Positions 21,517 through 32,502 of a stretch of DNA of 64,000 bases are shown one piece after another; positions within the stretch are counted from its first letter, which is position 1; each line of letters starts with the position of its first letter. A model generated the notes under the pieces. It saw only the letters and a list, made by a program, of their open reading frames with translations, was not told where the DNA came from and did no database searches. Both the position numbers and the translations under genes were made by a program. This stretch comes from Heterohyrax brucei (lineage: Eukaryota; Chordata; Mammalia; Hyracoidea; Procaviidae). The DNA is taken from contig CM053143.1 in assembly GCA_028571685.1 (NCBI GenBank), positions 157,784,329 through 157,848,328 on the forward strand, read 5' to 3'.

Positions 21517-24500
21517 TGACGGCACTAAACACATACCTATCAATAATTGCACTGAATGTAAATAGACTGAACACTCCAATTAAGAGGTAATAAGTGATAT
21601 CCTGGATCAAAAAAGGGGTTCTATTTATATGTTGCTTACAAGAAACACGTCTTAGACTTATAGATAGGAACAAACTGAAAATTAAAGGATGGAAAAATAT
21701 ATACCAAGCTAACAATATATAAAGAAATGCAGATGTGGCAATACTAATCTCAGATGAAATACATTCTAATAGGAAATCCACCATCATGGACAGGGATGAT
21801 CACTATTTATTGCTCAAAGGTTCAATACAAATGCAGGACTTAGTAATATTAAATATTTATGTACCTAATACCACAGCATCTAAATACATTGAACAAATAC
21901 TGACTACATTGAAAACTGAGATACATTGCTCCAGAATAATAGTTGGAGACTTCAATAGTCTATTTTCAGTAATGCACAGATCATCCAGAAAAAAGCTCGG
22001 TAAAGACACAGAAGATCTTGTGGGGACAACCAATTAGACATTATGGACTTATACTGAACTTTTTATCCATCAACAGATAAATACACCTTCATCACCAATG
22101 TACATGGAACATATTGGAGAACAGACCATGTGTTATGACATAACACATGGTTTCAAACATAACATGGTTTCAAATGGAAGAGACCATGCTGACTGAAATC
22201 AGTCTGTGTCAAAAGGACAAATATTGTATGAGACCCATGTTATAAGAACTTAAAATAGGATTATCTACAGAAGAAAATAACTTTGTTGGCTACAAGAGTG
22301 GGTGGGGGAGTGAGGGTTTATGATAGATGAGATAATTGGCAAATGTTAGAAATTTTATTCTTTTACTGTAATTAATAAATAAAAAATGTCTTTAAAAAGT
22401 CTCAGCAAAATCCAAACTACTAAACTATTGCAAAGCATCTTCTCAGACCATAAAGCCATAAAAATTGTAATCAATAGCAGAAAAACAGATGTAAATTTGA
22501 ACTCATGGAAACCGAACACTGTTCTCAAAAAGCCATAGTTCCAGAAGAAATGAAGGACAAAATAAATAAATTTATGAAATCCAATCAAAATGAAAACACA
22601 TCCTATCAGAACCTATGGGATATAGCCAAAACAGTGCTTAGACGTCAATTTATCCCTGTAAATGCACACATCTGGAAGGAAGAAAGGAGTGAAACCAAAG
22701 AATTAACCTTACAGCTTGAACAAGTAGAAAGAGAGCCACAGAGAAACCACTCAGGCACCAAAAGACAACAGATCATAAAGACTAGAGCAGAACTAAATGA
22801 ATTAGAGAATAAAATAACAATTGAAAAAATTAACAAAACCAAAAATTTATTTCCTGAAAAGATCAACAAAATTGATAAACCATTGGCTAGACATACAATA
22901 GAAAAACAGGGAAGGAAGAACATAGACCAAATGAGAAATAGATGAAACATGTCATAACAGACCCAATTGAGATAAAAAATATAACAGAATATTACAAAAG
23001 ACTGTACTCTAACAGATTTGAAAATTTAGAGGAAATGAACAAATTTCTAGACTCATATCACCTACCAAAATTATCACAAGGAGCAGTAGGTCATCCTAAG
23101 AAACCTATCACAAAAGAAGAGATTGAAAAAGTCATAAAAAGAACTAGACACCAGAAAAAGCTCTCGCCCAGATGGTTCAGCCTAGAATTCTACCAAACTT
23201 TTAGAGAAGAGTTAATTCTAATACTCCTGAGACTATTTTACAGCATAGAAAGGGATGGAATACTCCCAGATTCCTTCTATGAAACCAGCATACCCCTGGT
23301 ACCAAAGCCAGAGAAAGATCCAACCAAAAGGGAAAATTACAGACAAATGTCACTCATGAACTTAGATGCAAAAATCATCAAAAAAATTCTAGTCAATAGA
23401 ATTTAACAGCATGTCAAAAAAATAATTCATCATGACCAAATTGGATTCATTCTAGGGATGCAATGCTGGTTCAGCATCAGAATAGCAACTAATGTGATCA
23501 ACTACACAAATAACAAAAGACAAGAACCTGATTTTTTCAACTGATGCAGAAAGGGCATTTGATAAAGTTCAACACCCATTGATCCTAAAATCTCTCAGTA
23601 AAATAACAATACAAGGGATATTGCTCACTGCATTAAGGGACATCTACGCAAAGCCAACCATCAACATCACATTGAGTGGAGAGAGACTGAAAGAAGTCCC
23701 CTTGAGAACGGAAGCTAAACTAGATGTCCACTCTCACCACTTCTATTCAACATTGTACTAGAAGTTCTGGCCAGAGCACTTAGACAAGGCAAAGAAATAC
23801 AGGGCATCCACACTGGCAAAGAGGAAGTAAAAATCTCCCTATATGCAGATGATATAATTGTATACACAGAGAATCCTAAAGAATTCATAAGTGAACTATT
23901 TGAACTAATAGAAGAGTTCAACCAAGTATCGGGATATAAAATAAACATAAATAAATCAGTAGAATTCCTTTCTACCAACAAAGAGGTCATCAAAAAAGAA
24001 ATCACCAAATCAATACAATTTACAATAGCCCCCAAGAAGATAAAATATCTATAAATCCAACTAGAGAATTAAGAAACTTACACAAAGAGAACTATGAGAC
24101 CTCATTGCAAGAAACCAAGAGACTTACATAAATTTGGAAACCTACCCTGCTCATGGATAGAAGACTTAACATTGTGAAAATGTATGTTTTACTCAAGGTG
24201 ATCTACATATATAATGCAATCACAATACAAATTCCAGTGAGATTTTTTAATGAGATGGAGAAACAAATTACCAACTTTGGAAAGGGAACAAATCTTGCAA
24301 AGGAAAGCACTATTGAAAAAGAGGAGCACACTATCTGTGCTTAAAACTGTCACACTGCTACAATAGTCAAAACAGCCTGTTACTGGTACAAAAAGAGACA
24401 TATAGACCAATGGAACAGAGTTGAGACCCTAGAGATGCCACCATCCTCTTACTAACAGTTGATATTTGACAGAGCCCCTAAGATTGTAAAGTGGGTAAAA

Positions 24501-25400
24501 ACAGTATCTTTAACAAATGGTGCTGGCAAAATTAGATAATCCATCTGCAAAAAAATTGAAAGAAGAACTCTATCTCATATTTTACACAAAAAGTAACTGA
24601 ATAGAGGACCTAGATATCAAACCTAAAACAATGAGAATCTTGCAAGGTAAAATAATGGTCAATTATGGAAGTTTTAATAGACTGCTTAGACTTTGAAATC
24701 TGACAATCAAAGCACAATCAATAGAAGAGAAAACGGATAAATGGGAACTACTAAGAATCAAATACTTTTGTTCATCCAAAGACTTTATCAAAATAATTAA
24801 AAGACTGCCTAGAGAACAGGAGAATATATTTGGCAACTACATTTCACACTGATGCCGGATCTCCATAATCTACAAGGTACTGCAACATATCAACAAAAAA
24901 GGTAAGTAACCCAGTGAAGCATTGGGCAAAGGTGATGGACAGACACTTCGTCAAAGTGGACATCCAGGCAGCCAAAAGACACATGAGTAAATGCTCATGT
25001 TTATTAGCTGTCAGAGAAACCCAAATCAAAACTACAGTGAGATACCATATCACCTCAACAAGGTTGACCAGAGTCCAAAAAACACAAAACAGCAAATGCT
25101 CGAGGGGCTGTGGAGAAATTAGCACTCTCTTACACTGCTGGTGGGATGTAAAATGGTACAGCCTCTGCAGGAAGCAATCTGGTGCTTCCTTAAAAAGCTG
25201 GAAATAGATACACCATTTGATCTAGTAATCACACTGCTCAAATAGATCCTACAGAATCAAAGGCTGTCACACAACCTGATACATACACACAAATGTTTAC
25301 TGAAGTACAGTCCATAATACGAAAAAAGATGGAATCAACTCAGATGCCAAACAACAGATGAATGGATAAACAAACTGTCATATATACTCAATGGAACACT
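21517..25400 (+). pseudogene. L1 ORF2 remnant (endonuclease and RT)
   Basis: Starts ATGACGGCACTAAACACATACC at 21517. Endonuclease fragments lie at 21735-22037 (MAILISDEIHSNRKSTIMD, LVILNIYVPNTTASKYIEQI, SRIIVGDFN). RT lies at 22942-23406 (YSNRFENLEEMNKFLDSYHLP, ETSIPLVPKPEKDPTKRENY) and continues to the YADD at about 23840-23851. The Cys-rich C-terminal region KCSRGCGEISTLLHCWWD is near 25095-25148. Stops and frameshifts are many, and an L1 tail interrupts it near 22140. Confidence 0.85.
22138..22396 (+). mobile_element. older L1 3' end nested in ORF2
   Basis: Interrupts ORF2 after accatgtgttatg and before agtctcagcaaaatcc. It has the L1 3' block (gaaatcagtctgtg, aaaggacaaatattgtatga) and an A-rich tail (aataaataaaaaatg). 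The left junction is complex, with a 25-bp palindrome at 22126-22150 and a repeated acatggtttcaaa. Confidence 0.72.
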
Positions 25401-26480
25401 ATACAATGATAAAGAACAATGATGATTTTAGGAAGCATCGTATAACCTTGTTTCTATTAGAAGACACATTGCTGAGTCTATCAGTCAGTGGCAAAAGGAA
25501 AAATATTATATGAGATCCCTACTATAAGGACTTGAAAATAGACTCATGTACAGAAGAAAAGACTCTGAGGGCTGCAAGGGAAGGGAGGCATGGAGACGGC
25601 TGGTTATAGATTATATAGCTGATAGAAATTTCGTTGGGTGAAAGCAGTGACAGCACACACTAGACAGAAGATCAATTTAACTGGACTTCAACATAAACTG
25701 AAAACTCTTCTAACCTTAACCCAGTATTGTAAGGATAGAGTAGCAGGGGCGGGAGTCTGGGGACCATGCTCTCAGGGGGACATTGGGGCCAGTTGGCATA
25801 ACTAGCCCATTGCTAAGAGAGTCTTCTGCACCCCACATTGGTGAGTGACATGTGGGGTCTTAAAAGCTAGCATGTTGCCGTCTGAGGTACACCAAATGGC
25901 CCCAACTCATCTACGACAGACGATCACCGAGAACAACAAAGACATGAGGGAAAAGGAGCCCAGGAGACAGAAGGACCATATAAAGGTATGACTGCATCAA
26001 CATGTGACCAGAAGAACCAGATGGTGCCTGGCCACCATCAAAGACATCAGTGACAGGGTGTACAATGTTGAGTCCTAGTGGAAACACAAGAAAAAGAGGA
26101 GTGAAACCCAAGAACTCCACTAAAAGGGTGTAATTGATGGGGGTTCCCCTGGGAGCATGGTCCCTAGACCTACTGCTGCCCCTGACCGGAACACATTACT
26201 GAGGTCAACCCTTTGGACAGGAATGGACTGGACTGGGGGTCAGGGTGTGACCATACAGCATGTGTACTTTATGGTTCTGTGCATCTGTAGGAAACTGTCC
26301 TACTGGCATCTTACTGGAAGGACAGGAGAAGGTGGAGAGGAGGGGACAGGAGATTGTTATGGGGATATGACATATATAGAACAATAAGGAGAAGTGCACT
26401 GTCAATGAGCAAGGAGAGCAAAAGGAGCTAGCGATAGGCAGGCATGTCAATTTAATTTGGATTGTATACTTTCACTTAAA

Positions 26481-26766
26481 AAAAAGTCTTGGAAGAAGTA
26501 CAGTTAGAATGCTCCTTAGAAGCAATGATGGCGAGATTTCATTCCATGTATATTAGATACTTTATCAAAAATATTCTACTCTTGGAAAAGTGCATGTTTA
26601 GCAAATGGTCAGCACAAACCTCAAAGAGATAGATTTACACAGTGGCTGTAACAATGGGCTTAAACATAGCAATAATTTTGCAGATGGCGCAGGTCCAGGC
26701 AGTGTTTGTTCTGTTGTTAGTATAATATCTTTGAGTTGCAACTGACTGGCAGGCTCTTGACAACTG
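26481..26766 (+). mobile_element. RTE 3' end, resumed after the L1
   Basis: Continues the RTE broken at 17431: gtcttggaagaagtacag, atgctccttagaagcaatga, cacagtggctgtaacaatgg and the 3' tail gatggcgcaggtccaggcag. It ends shortly before the right-hand duplication caatggctaatggc. Confidence 0.85.
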
Positions 26767-26835
26767 CAATGGCTAATGGCATTGAGAATCTTTTCATATA
26801 CTTGTTGGACATTTAAATATTGTTTTTCATGATCT
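26767..26835 (-). mobile_element. old L1 resumed, minus strand
   Basis: Complement of ctaatggcattgagaatc and ttttcatatacttgttgg is the L1 ORF2 segment expected upstream of that at 13745. It closes the outermost layer of the nest. Confidence 0.65.
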
Positions 26836-26951
26836 AGTGTACATTTTTCAACAACAGTTTTAACTAAAAGTAGAAAGTAATATTTTATGAGCATCTTATT
26901 TAACTTAAACAAAATTCAGGTAAGATATAGAGTCATTTTTATAAGGTATGA

Positions 26952-27078
26952 AAAGTTGTTAGGTGCCTAGGTGCCCAGTGTAGTATGTTCCTTGATTACT
27001 TGACTATTGTTTTCATGGGACTTGATTGTGATCCAAGTAAAATGAAATTATTGACAACTTTGATATTATAATTAGTAG
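26952..27078 (-). mobile_element. RTE fragment with internal deletion, minus strand
   Basis: Opens with the RTE 3' tail complement gttgttaggtgcc, then jumps to the region tgggacttgattgtgatcc and aagtaaaatgaaattattga that lies hundreds of bases inside the RTE at 3360-3400. The intervening RTE is missing. Confidence 0.65.
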
Positions 27079-27079
27079 C

Positions 27080-27248
27080 AAACCAAAAAAAAAAAAGCAA
27101 AACTGGCTTTGAGTTGATTTCAACACAAGCAACCTTATAAGACAGGCTAGAACTGCTCCATAGTTTTCAAGGCGCACCTGTTGAACTTGAACTGCTAATC
27201 TTTGGGTTAGCAGACATAGTACTTAACCACTATGCCACCAGGTTTTCC
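27080..27248 (-). repeat. AfroSINE, minus strand
   Basis: Complement of tagaactgctccatagttt, gggttagcagacatagtact and aaccactatgccaccaggtt shows a whole SINE with its head at the right. A poly(A) run lies within the tail region near 27087-27098. Confidence 0.88.
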
Positions 27249-27387
27249 ATTTTAATTAATAGAACCTGATTATTAATACTCCACCATAGTGTAATATGTA
27301 TTGTATGATCTATGCTGTAACTAATATTATGTGATGTATTTTATTGTAATATATATAATGCATATTATTATATACTACATATGTATA

Positions 27388-27422
27388 GCCAAGTGCCGTC
27401 GAGTTGGATCCCACTCATGGCA
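27388..27422 (-). repeat. ultra-short SINE/RTE-tail insertion, 35 bp
   Basis: Contains gccaagtgccgtcgagttgg and catggca only. Flanked by a perfect 14-bp direct repeat actacatatgtata (27374-27387 and 27423-27436) in AT-rich DNA. The best-supported member of the four ultra-short copies. Confidence 0.8.
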
Positions 27423-27436
27423 ACTACATATGTATA

Positions 27437-28183
27437 TATGTAATATATATACAGTGCTAGTGTTTATTACATATATATAATACATTAGTTATATTAGAAG
27501 TGAACAATCTGAATGTACTTCTTCCAAGACATATACTGTTTCCTATGCAAGTGTGGATTATCCGGTAGGCGCATCAAAGATTCTGCTTCCAGGTACAGCT
27601 GGTATCTGTCTCTCTTCCAACTCGTAGCACCTTCCTACCAAACGAAAACCTCTTTTCACATTTACACCCCTTGAAAGAACAGATTATCCCTTAAGGTACA
27701 CATTTGTGCTTATTTATTCATATTTATTAATATATAGTGAACAATTTCATATGAGTTTTACCACTTCTTTGAAGTGGTGCAAGTAAGCAGAAGTAGCTCC
27801 ACACTGACCTTGCCTGCTGGATAATCTTCCCTGGCATTTATACTTTTGTGAAATGACCTGTGAGAGAGAAATTCAGGAATCCAGTATAGGGTGATGATGG
27901 CGGATGATGATTTCAATATAACCTTCAAAATCATTGGCCAGTTCAAAAGCTGAATAAAACAACTATCATAATTGATAAAAAGTGATTCCAAAAATCAATC
28001 TTATGAAAAATTAGAAACTCAGGAAAAAATCAATAGGAAAAGGGGGCTGTAGAGAAAGAGAGAATAAAAGAAAGAAACTTAGTGATAAGAAGAGTGCAGC
28101 AAATTATGGAGGCATCTACAGAAGAAAGAAGGCTGTGACTCATTCATCTGACCAACCAACCACCATACAAGCAAAAAACAATA
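27437..28183. other. unresolved DNA
   Basis: AT-rich at the left, with no repeat, exon or RNA gene that can be recognised. Confidence 0.5.
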
Positions 28184-28318
28184 ACAAACCCGTTGCTATG
28201 ATAAGGTGGAGTAGGACTACCTCAGGATTTCCAAGGAGCACATGGTGAATTTAAAGTGACAGTGTTTTTGCTCAGCAGCTGCAGCATGCCATAGTGCTCA
28301 ACCACTAGGCACAGAGGC
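28184..28318 (-). repeat. diverged AfroSINE, minus strand
   Basis: Complement of aacaaacccgttgctatg, atttccaaggagcacatgg and gtgctcaaccactaggcac matches SINE tail, middle and head, with the B-box region decayed. Confidence 0.75.
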
Positions 28319-28684
28319 CATGATTACAAATAGCGAAATGAGCCATTTAGGTGTAGGGTGGGTAGATGAAATGAGGAGTGGAGAAATATATTGTCAACCA
28401 AGGAAACAGTGAAAAAAGAAAGTGAGAAAGGTTATGTTTCTGTTTTGTGAGATTAGATGGTAACAAATCAATTTAACGTCTAGTTATTTTTGAAGATATC
28501 ATTGTCCTATTTGACAAATCATTCTATAAAAGATAACATACAAGTGTGTTCATATGAGCACTGATAAACATACATTTGTGTATGGTGGTGTGAGTACTGA
28601 GGTAACTTATGGTGAGCTATGAAGAAAAAGGGTCATTGATGCTGGAGAACCCCACATATGTTTATGTCCCAGTAGAACTTTGCT
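28319..28684. other. unresolved DNA
   Basis: No recognisable repeat or gene signal. Confidence 0.5.
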
Positions 28685-28822
28685 TCCTAGAGTATTCAGT
28701 GGTTGATTTTTTTTGAAGTAGATCGCCACATCTTTCTTCTGTGGCACCTCAAGGAGAACTCCAAGTTCCATTATTTTAGGTGATACTAAGAGCTTACTCC
28801 ACCTGGGAACTGCCTAGAGCCT
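28685..28822 (-). repeat. long-form AfroSINE fragment, minus strand
   Basis: Complement of agtggttgattttttttg, aagtagatcgccacatctt and tcttctgtggcacctc corresponds to the extra middle segment seen in long-form SINEs at 37070 and 43460. Confidence 0.6.
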
Positions 28823-29306
28823 AATTTGGGGCATTAAATATGATCATAAAACAAAGATTCCATTTTATTCCATTGCAAAACTTTTTGGTGAAGCTCAAAT
28901 CAAATAATGTGTAATACATTTAATGTCCAAGAGAGCTAAGATATCTGAATCTGAGATATAATTTCCTGTGTTGATAGTGATCACTGTCCACAAGAATGGT
29001 GATTGTTTGCACAGCGCATTTCTGACTGTGACTGTGCAAATGAAAACTGTGTTCCTTAGACTTATGTAAAATGAAGAGCACATGCCATAAAACTGCCTTT
29101 ACTTTTTGTTGGTTGCTCTAGGGTCTTCAATAACAAGGGCAAGTCTAACTACAGTTTCTTTCAGTGTGAGAAACATGATCTATTCTTCCTCCATGATTCT
29201 TTGCTCTTGCTTATCTCTCAGAGCTCTGCAGAGACGCTAATGTTTAACTGTAGGGCACTGTCACATGTTCTTTATATACTCTTCATTATATACTACACAT
29301 ACCAAA
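28823..29306. other. unresolved DNA
   Basis: No recognisable repeat or gene signal. Confidence 0.5.
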
Positions 29307-29450
29307 GAAGCCTTGGGTGGCAGAGTGGTTAAGAGCTACAGCTGCTAACCAAAAGATCAGCAGTTCGGCTGCTGCTAACTGAAATACTAGAGGTTCAAGT
29401 TCCCCTAGAAGTTTCTCAGAAAAAAAGACTTGATTTATTTCAAGGTAGCA
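29307..29450 (+). repeat. diverged AfroSINE, plus strand
   Basis: Head gccttgggtggcagagtgg, gctaaccaaaagatcagcag, then a partly repeated gctgctaactgaaa and a degraded middle. The 3' tail is not found because an RTE-derived piece follows directly. Confidence 0.7.
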
Positions 29451-29451
29451 C

Positions 29452-29800
29452 CATGTACAGCAGAAAAAATATGCTGCCTGACTCTGCTGAATCTTTATGA
29501 ATGTTAGCATGGTTGAGTCCATTGTTGTGGGCTCTGTTTCTTTTTTGTTTTTCATTTAAGAGGCTCACCTTCCAGGACTGTGTTGCATAATGTTCTGCTG
29601 TGATTCATAGGATTTTCATTGGCTAATACTTGAAAGTAGACCACTAGAATTTTCTTCCTACTGTGCCTTAACCTGGAAGTTCCACTGAATACTGTCCACT
29701 AAGGGAGACTCTGATGATGTTTGAACTATGGGTTTCATAACTTCCAGTATCATAGCAACACATTGGCCACCAAGTTATACCAAAGTGATAGATGGTTAGT
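29452..29800 (-). mobile_element. non-autonomous RTE (both ends, no middle)
   Basis: Reading plus strand, 29452-29530 is RTE 3' end in antisense (catgtacagcag, tggttgagtccattgttg). About 29590-29800 is RTE 5' leader in antisense (tagaattttcttcctactg, atcatagcaacacattgg). All of the ORF is absent. The same plan is seen at 30346-30679. Confidence 0.6.
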
Positions 29801-30345
29801 GGTCATTCCAAATAGGACGTCATTTACCTCTTTGGGAAGTTTCAAAGCATCTTGTTTCATGTTTGTTTCTTGTTCAGCAGTCACACTGGTGATCATTGGT
29901 TTCAGATTCTAAGTTTGTTATCACTGTCTAAATAGATGTCTGAGTAGAACTTTGCTTAGATCACTGAGAAACTCTTAGACCACTGAGAAAATCAAAGAAC
30001 TTTCTAATTTCCTTTAAGTAGAGACCAAATAAGTAATTGAAGTAGTTTAACTGGATAGTCTACATCTCAAATACAATGCATAAAAATTTGCTCACAAATC
30101 TTAGAGACTAATATGCAATTAGCAATTGAAACCTGGTATTCTAGAGAGTATAAAGACAATTTCTAGCTAGCATTAGTATAAAGCCTGATCTTATTCCAAA
30201 AGCAAATTTTTGTCTACATGCTTTTCTATGGTTCTTTTTTTTTGTCTCTGAAAAAGCGTCCTATCAAATACTGACTGCTGCAGTGGCTTTCTTCATTAGT
30301 TACTATACGGTAAAATATACAGCTACTGTCTTGATTTTTTATGTT
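29801..30345. other. unresolved DNA
   Basis: No recognisable repeat or gene signal apart from a poly(T) run near 30234-30243. Confidence 0.5.
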
Positions 30346-30679
30346 TTGTTGTTAGCTTCTATCCAGTTGGCCTTGAACTCATGACAACCCCATAGAAAAT
30401 GAAATAAAATGCTGCCCTGTCCCATGCCATCCCCATGATCAGTTGAGAATTGAACCACTGTGGTTCCCAGGATTTTCATCGATTCATTCTCGGAAGTAGA
30501 TTGCCTAGCCTTTCTTCCTAGTCTGTCTTAGTCTGGAAGCTCTGCTGAATCTTTTCAGCATCAAATCAGCATACAAACTTCCACTGACAGATTGATGGTG
30601 GTATGATAGGCCAGGAATTGAATGCAAGTCTTCTGCATGAAAGGCAAGAGTTCTACCACTGAACCACCAATATCCCATT
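30346..30679 (-). repeat. tRNA-Gly-headed SINE with RTE 5' and 3' parts
   Basis: On the minus strand it begins (30679) with attggtggttcagtggtaga, closely like the 5' half of tRNA-Gly, followed by a B-box-like cattcaattcctgg. Next come the RTE 5' leader (cagcagagcttccagacta) and the RTE 3' end (gggacagggcagcatttta, then tgtcatgagttcaaggcc and gctaacaac). The RTE ORF is missing. The tRNA part (about 30606-30679) serves as an internal RNA polymerase III promoter in such SINEs; it is not a tRNA gene. Confidence 0.75.
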
Positions 30680-31894
30680 GGCTTCTTCTTTTCCCAGTAC
30701 CTGAGCTGAATTCTGGCCCACACTGTATCACGCCTGACTTCTTTTGAACAAGAAAATAAAAGTAAGAGAATCGTCAGCCTGTAGAGACATCAGACTGAAT
30801 CTTTGACATCATTGACTCTAGTTAAGCCTTAAATGTAGGGTAATCCACAGTTAAATTTAGGCCCTATTTTTGTTCTGAATATCAAACCAAACGTTGAAAA
30901 GTTTCTTCACAAACTTGTAGGAATTCTAGTTCAAGTGATGTTTATACTTTAATAAATCTTGATTAAAAAGCCATAAAACTTATGACTCAATTTAACAGTC
31001 TGAGTTAGCAAAATAATAGAAGTAGTAAAAAATATTTTCTAGAGGGTAAGAACATTTATTTGACATTTGATTTAATAGTGAATCTAGCAGAAGTTGTTCT
31101 ATGTTCTGTTCACATTCAGCTTTGTGTATTGGAGGCATAAGATTGATAAGCAAGTTGTCATTAGGAAATTTTTCAAGAACCCAAGATTCACAGTATGTTT
31201 TTGCTAAATAAGTGTCTCACAAGTGCTTTGTTACATCTGTAGCAACAGTCCAACAAAAAGTGAAATTATCTAGGAAAGTTAATTTCAGCAAGCTCTGTCT
31301 AAGAGGGGAGAGAAGGGTAATGGTTTAAAAATACACTCCTCAAAAATGTTTACATTTAGGAAATGACACTTAAATGGTTAAGCTTTAGATGTCTCAAAAT
31401 TATCTTCTAGACTACCCCTTAATAAAAGTAGTTAAAAAGTGGATATTATTTATACATGGTGTGTATCTATATCCTGGATAAAATACGTTGAAGAAAAGAA
31501 CCTACTTTATTAATCAAGAATAAGAAAGATAAAGAATGTTTGATTCAAATGTCATGATCAGCCAGGATTACCTCTGAGCATATGTCTAGGAGAAGCTGTG
31601 TTTCCTAGTTTTGTCACTGAATCGATCGCTCACTCTGATGTAGGATGAGTACTGGACTCCTCTGCTGCTAATTGTGTTCCCCTTATTTTCAGTTTGACAA
31701 ATTACTGGCTTTAGCAGGAATAACTGGAAATCTCCACTTTTAGTGAAAGGCATTATTTCTCTAGAGTTTCATTTTATTAACTTTTAGACACAGAGAAACG
31801 TTAGGAATTAATACATGCAATGGTCACAGTTATCACATACTTTTGATTTCAACAGTATTTCAAGCAGTACACAATGTTTTAAGCAATGAGTAGC
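30680..31894. other. unresolved DNA
   Basis: A repeat-free-looking 1.2 kb with no exon-like frame. Confidence 0.5.
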
Positions 31895-32502
31895 AAGAAT
31901 TTATATTTCATGGTCTCCTGCCCCCTGCCCCAGCTACTCTGTCCTTGCAATATTGGGTTAAGATGGAAGGAGTATTCAAGTTATGCTGAAGTCTACTTAA
32001 TATTGTTCTTGTTTCTAATGTGTGGTATCACTGATTGCACCGAAATAAAAAGGGGTATAGCCGAGATCTCCACTAAAAGATCGTGATTGACGGTCCAGCA
32101 GCGTCAGGGTTCCCTTGGGTGCATGGCCGCTGGCCCTGATGCTGCTCTTGCTCATAAATCATAACGAAGGTCCACTCTCCAGACACAAATGGATTGGACT
32201 TGGCGATGCAGAGTGACCATATATTGCATGCACTTTATGGTTCTATGCATCTATAGGATATCATCCTGCTGACCTCTGGCTGGAGAAAGGAGAGTGGGTG
32301 GAGAGGAGGGGAAAGGAGGCTGTTGGGAGGATGAGACATGTATGGAGCAGAGAGGAATAGTGTGCTGTCACTGGACAAGGAGAGCAGTGGAAGCTGCATA
32401 TAGGTGGGCATGTAAACTTATATGGGAATGTACATTTTCACTCAGTCATAATAAAATAAAATAGAATAATAAAAAAGTGAAAAAAAGAATTTATATTTCA
32501 TG
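31895..32502 (+). mobile_element. twin-primed L1 3' end with 18-bp TSD
   Basis: The L1 3'UTR is split: 31913-32040 is in minus orientation (catggtc..., ggctactctgtcc-like order as at 54740), while 32041-32484 is plus (ctccactaaaagatcgtga to the end). Perfect 18-bp repeats aagaatttatatttcatg at 31895-31912 and 32485-32502 bracket both parts, so this was one insertion with a 5' inversion. Confidence 0.88.

Larger units (their letters stand above)
17446..26480 (+). mobile_element. composite full-length L1 inserted in RTE
   Basis: Begins with ttgacagagtcaagatggca and ends with an A-rich tail before 26481. It lies between aaaattgtctttgg (17432-17445) and aaaaagtcttgg (26481-26492), and RTE homology continues exactly across it. 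Order: 5'UTR 17446-18585, ORF1 about 18590-19640, inter-ORF to 20103, second L1 inserted at the ORF2 start (20118-21513), ORF2 to about 25400, 3'UTR to 26480. A foldback insert lies at 18712-18947 and an older L1 tail at 22138-22396. All ORFs are broken. Confidence 0.85.

Noticed and set aside
30606..30679. A tRNA-Gly gene on the minus strand
   Set aside because: The 5' half fits well but the anticodon arm and T arm are decayed, and the sequence continues into RTE parts. It is the head of a SINE.
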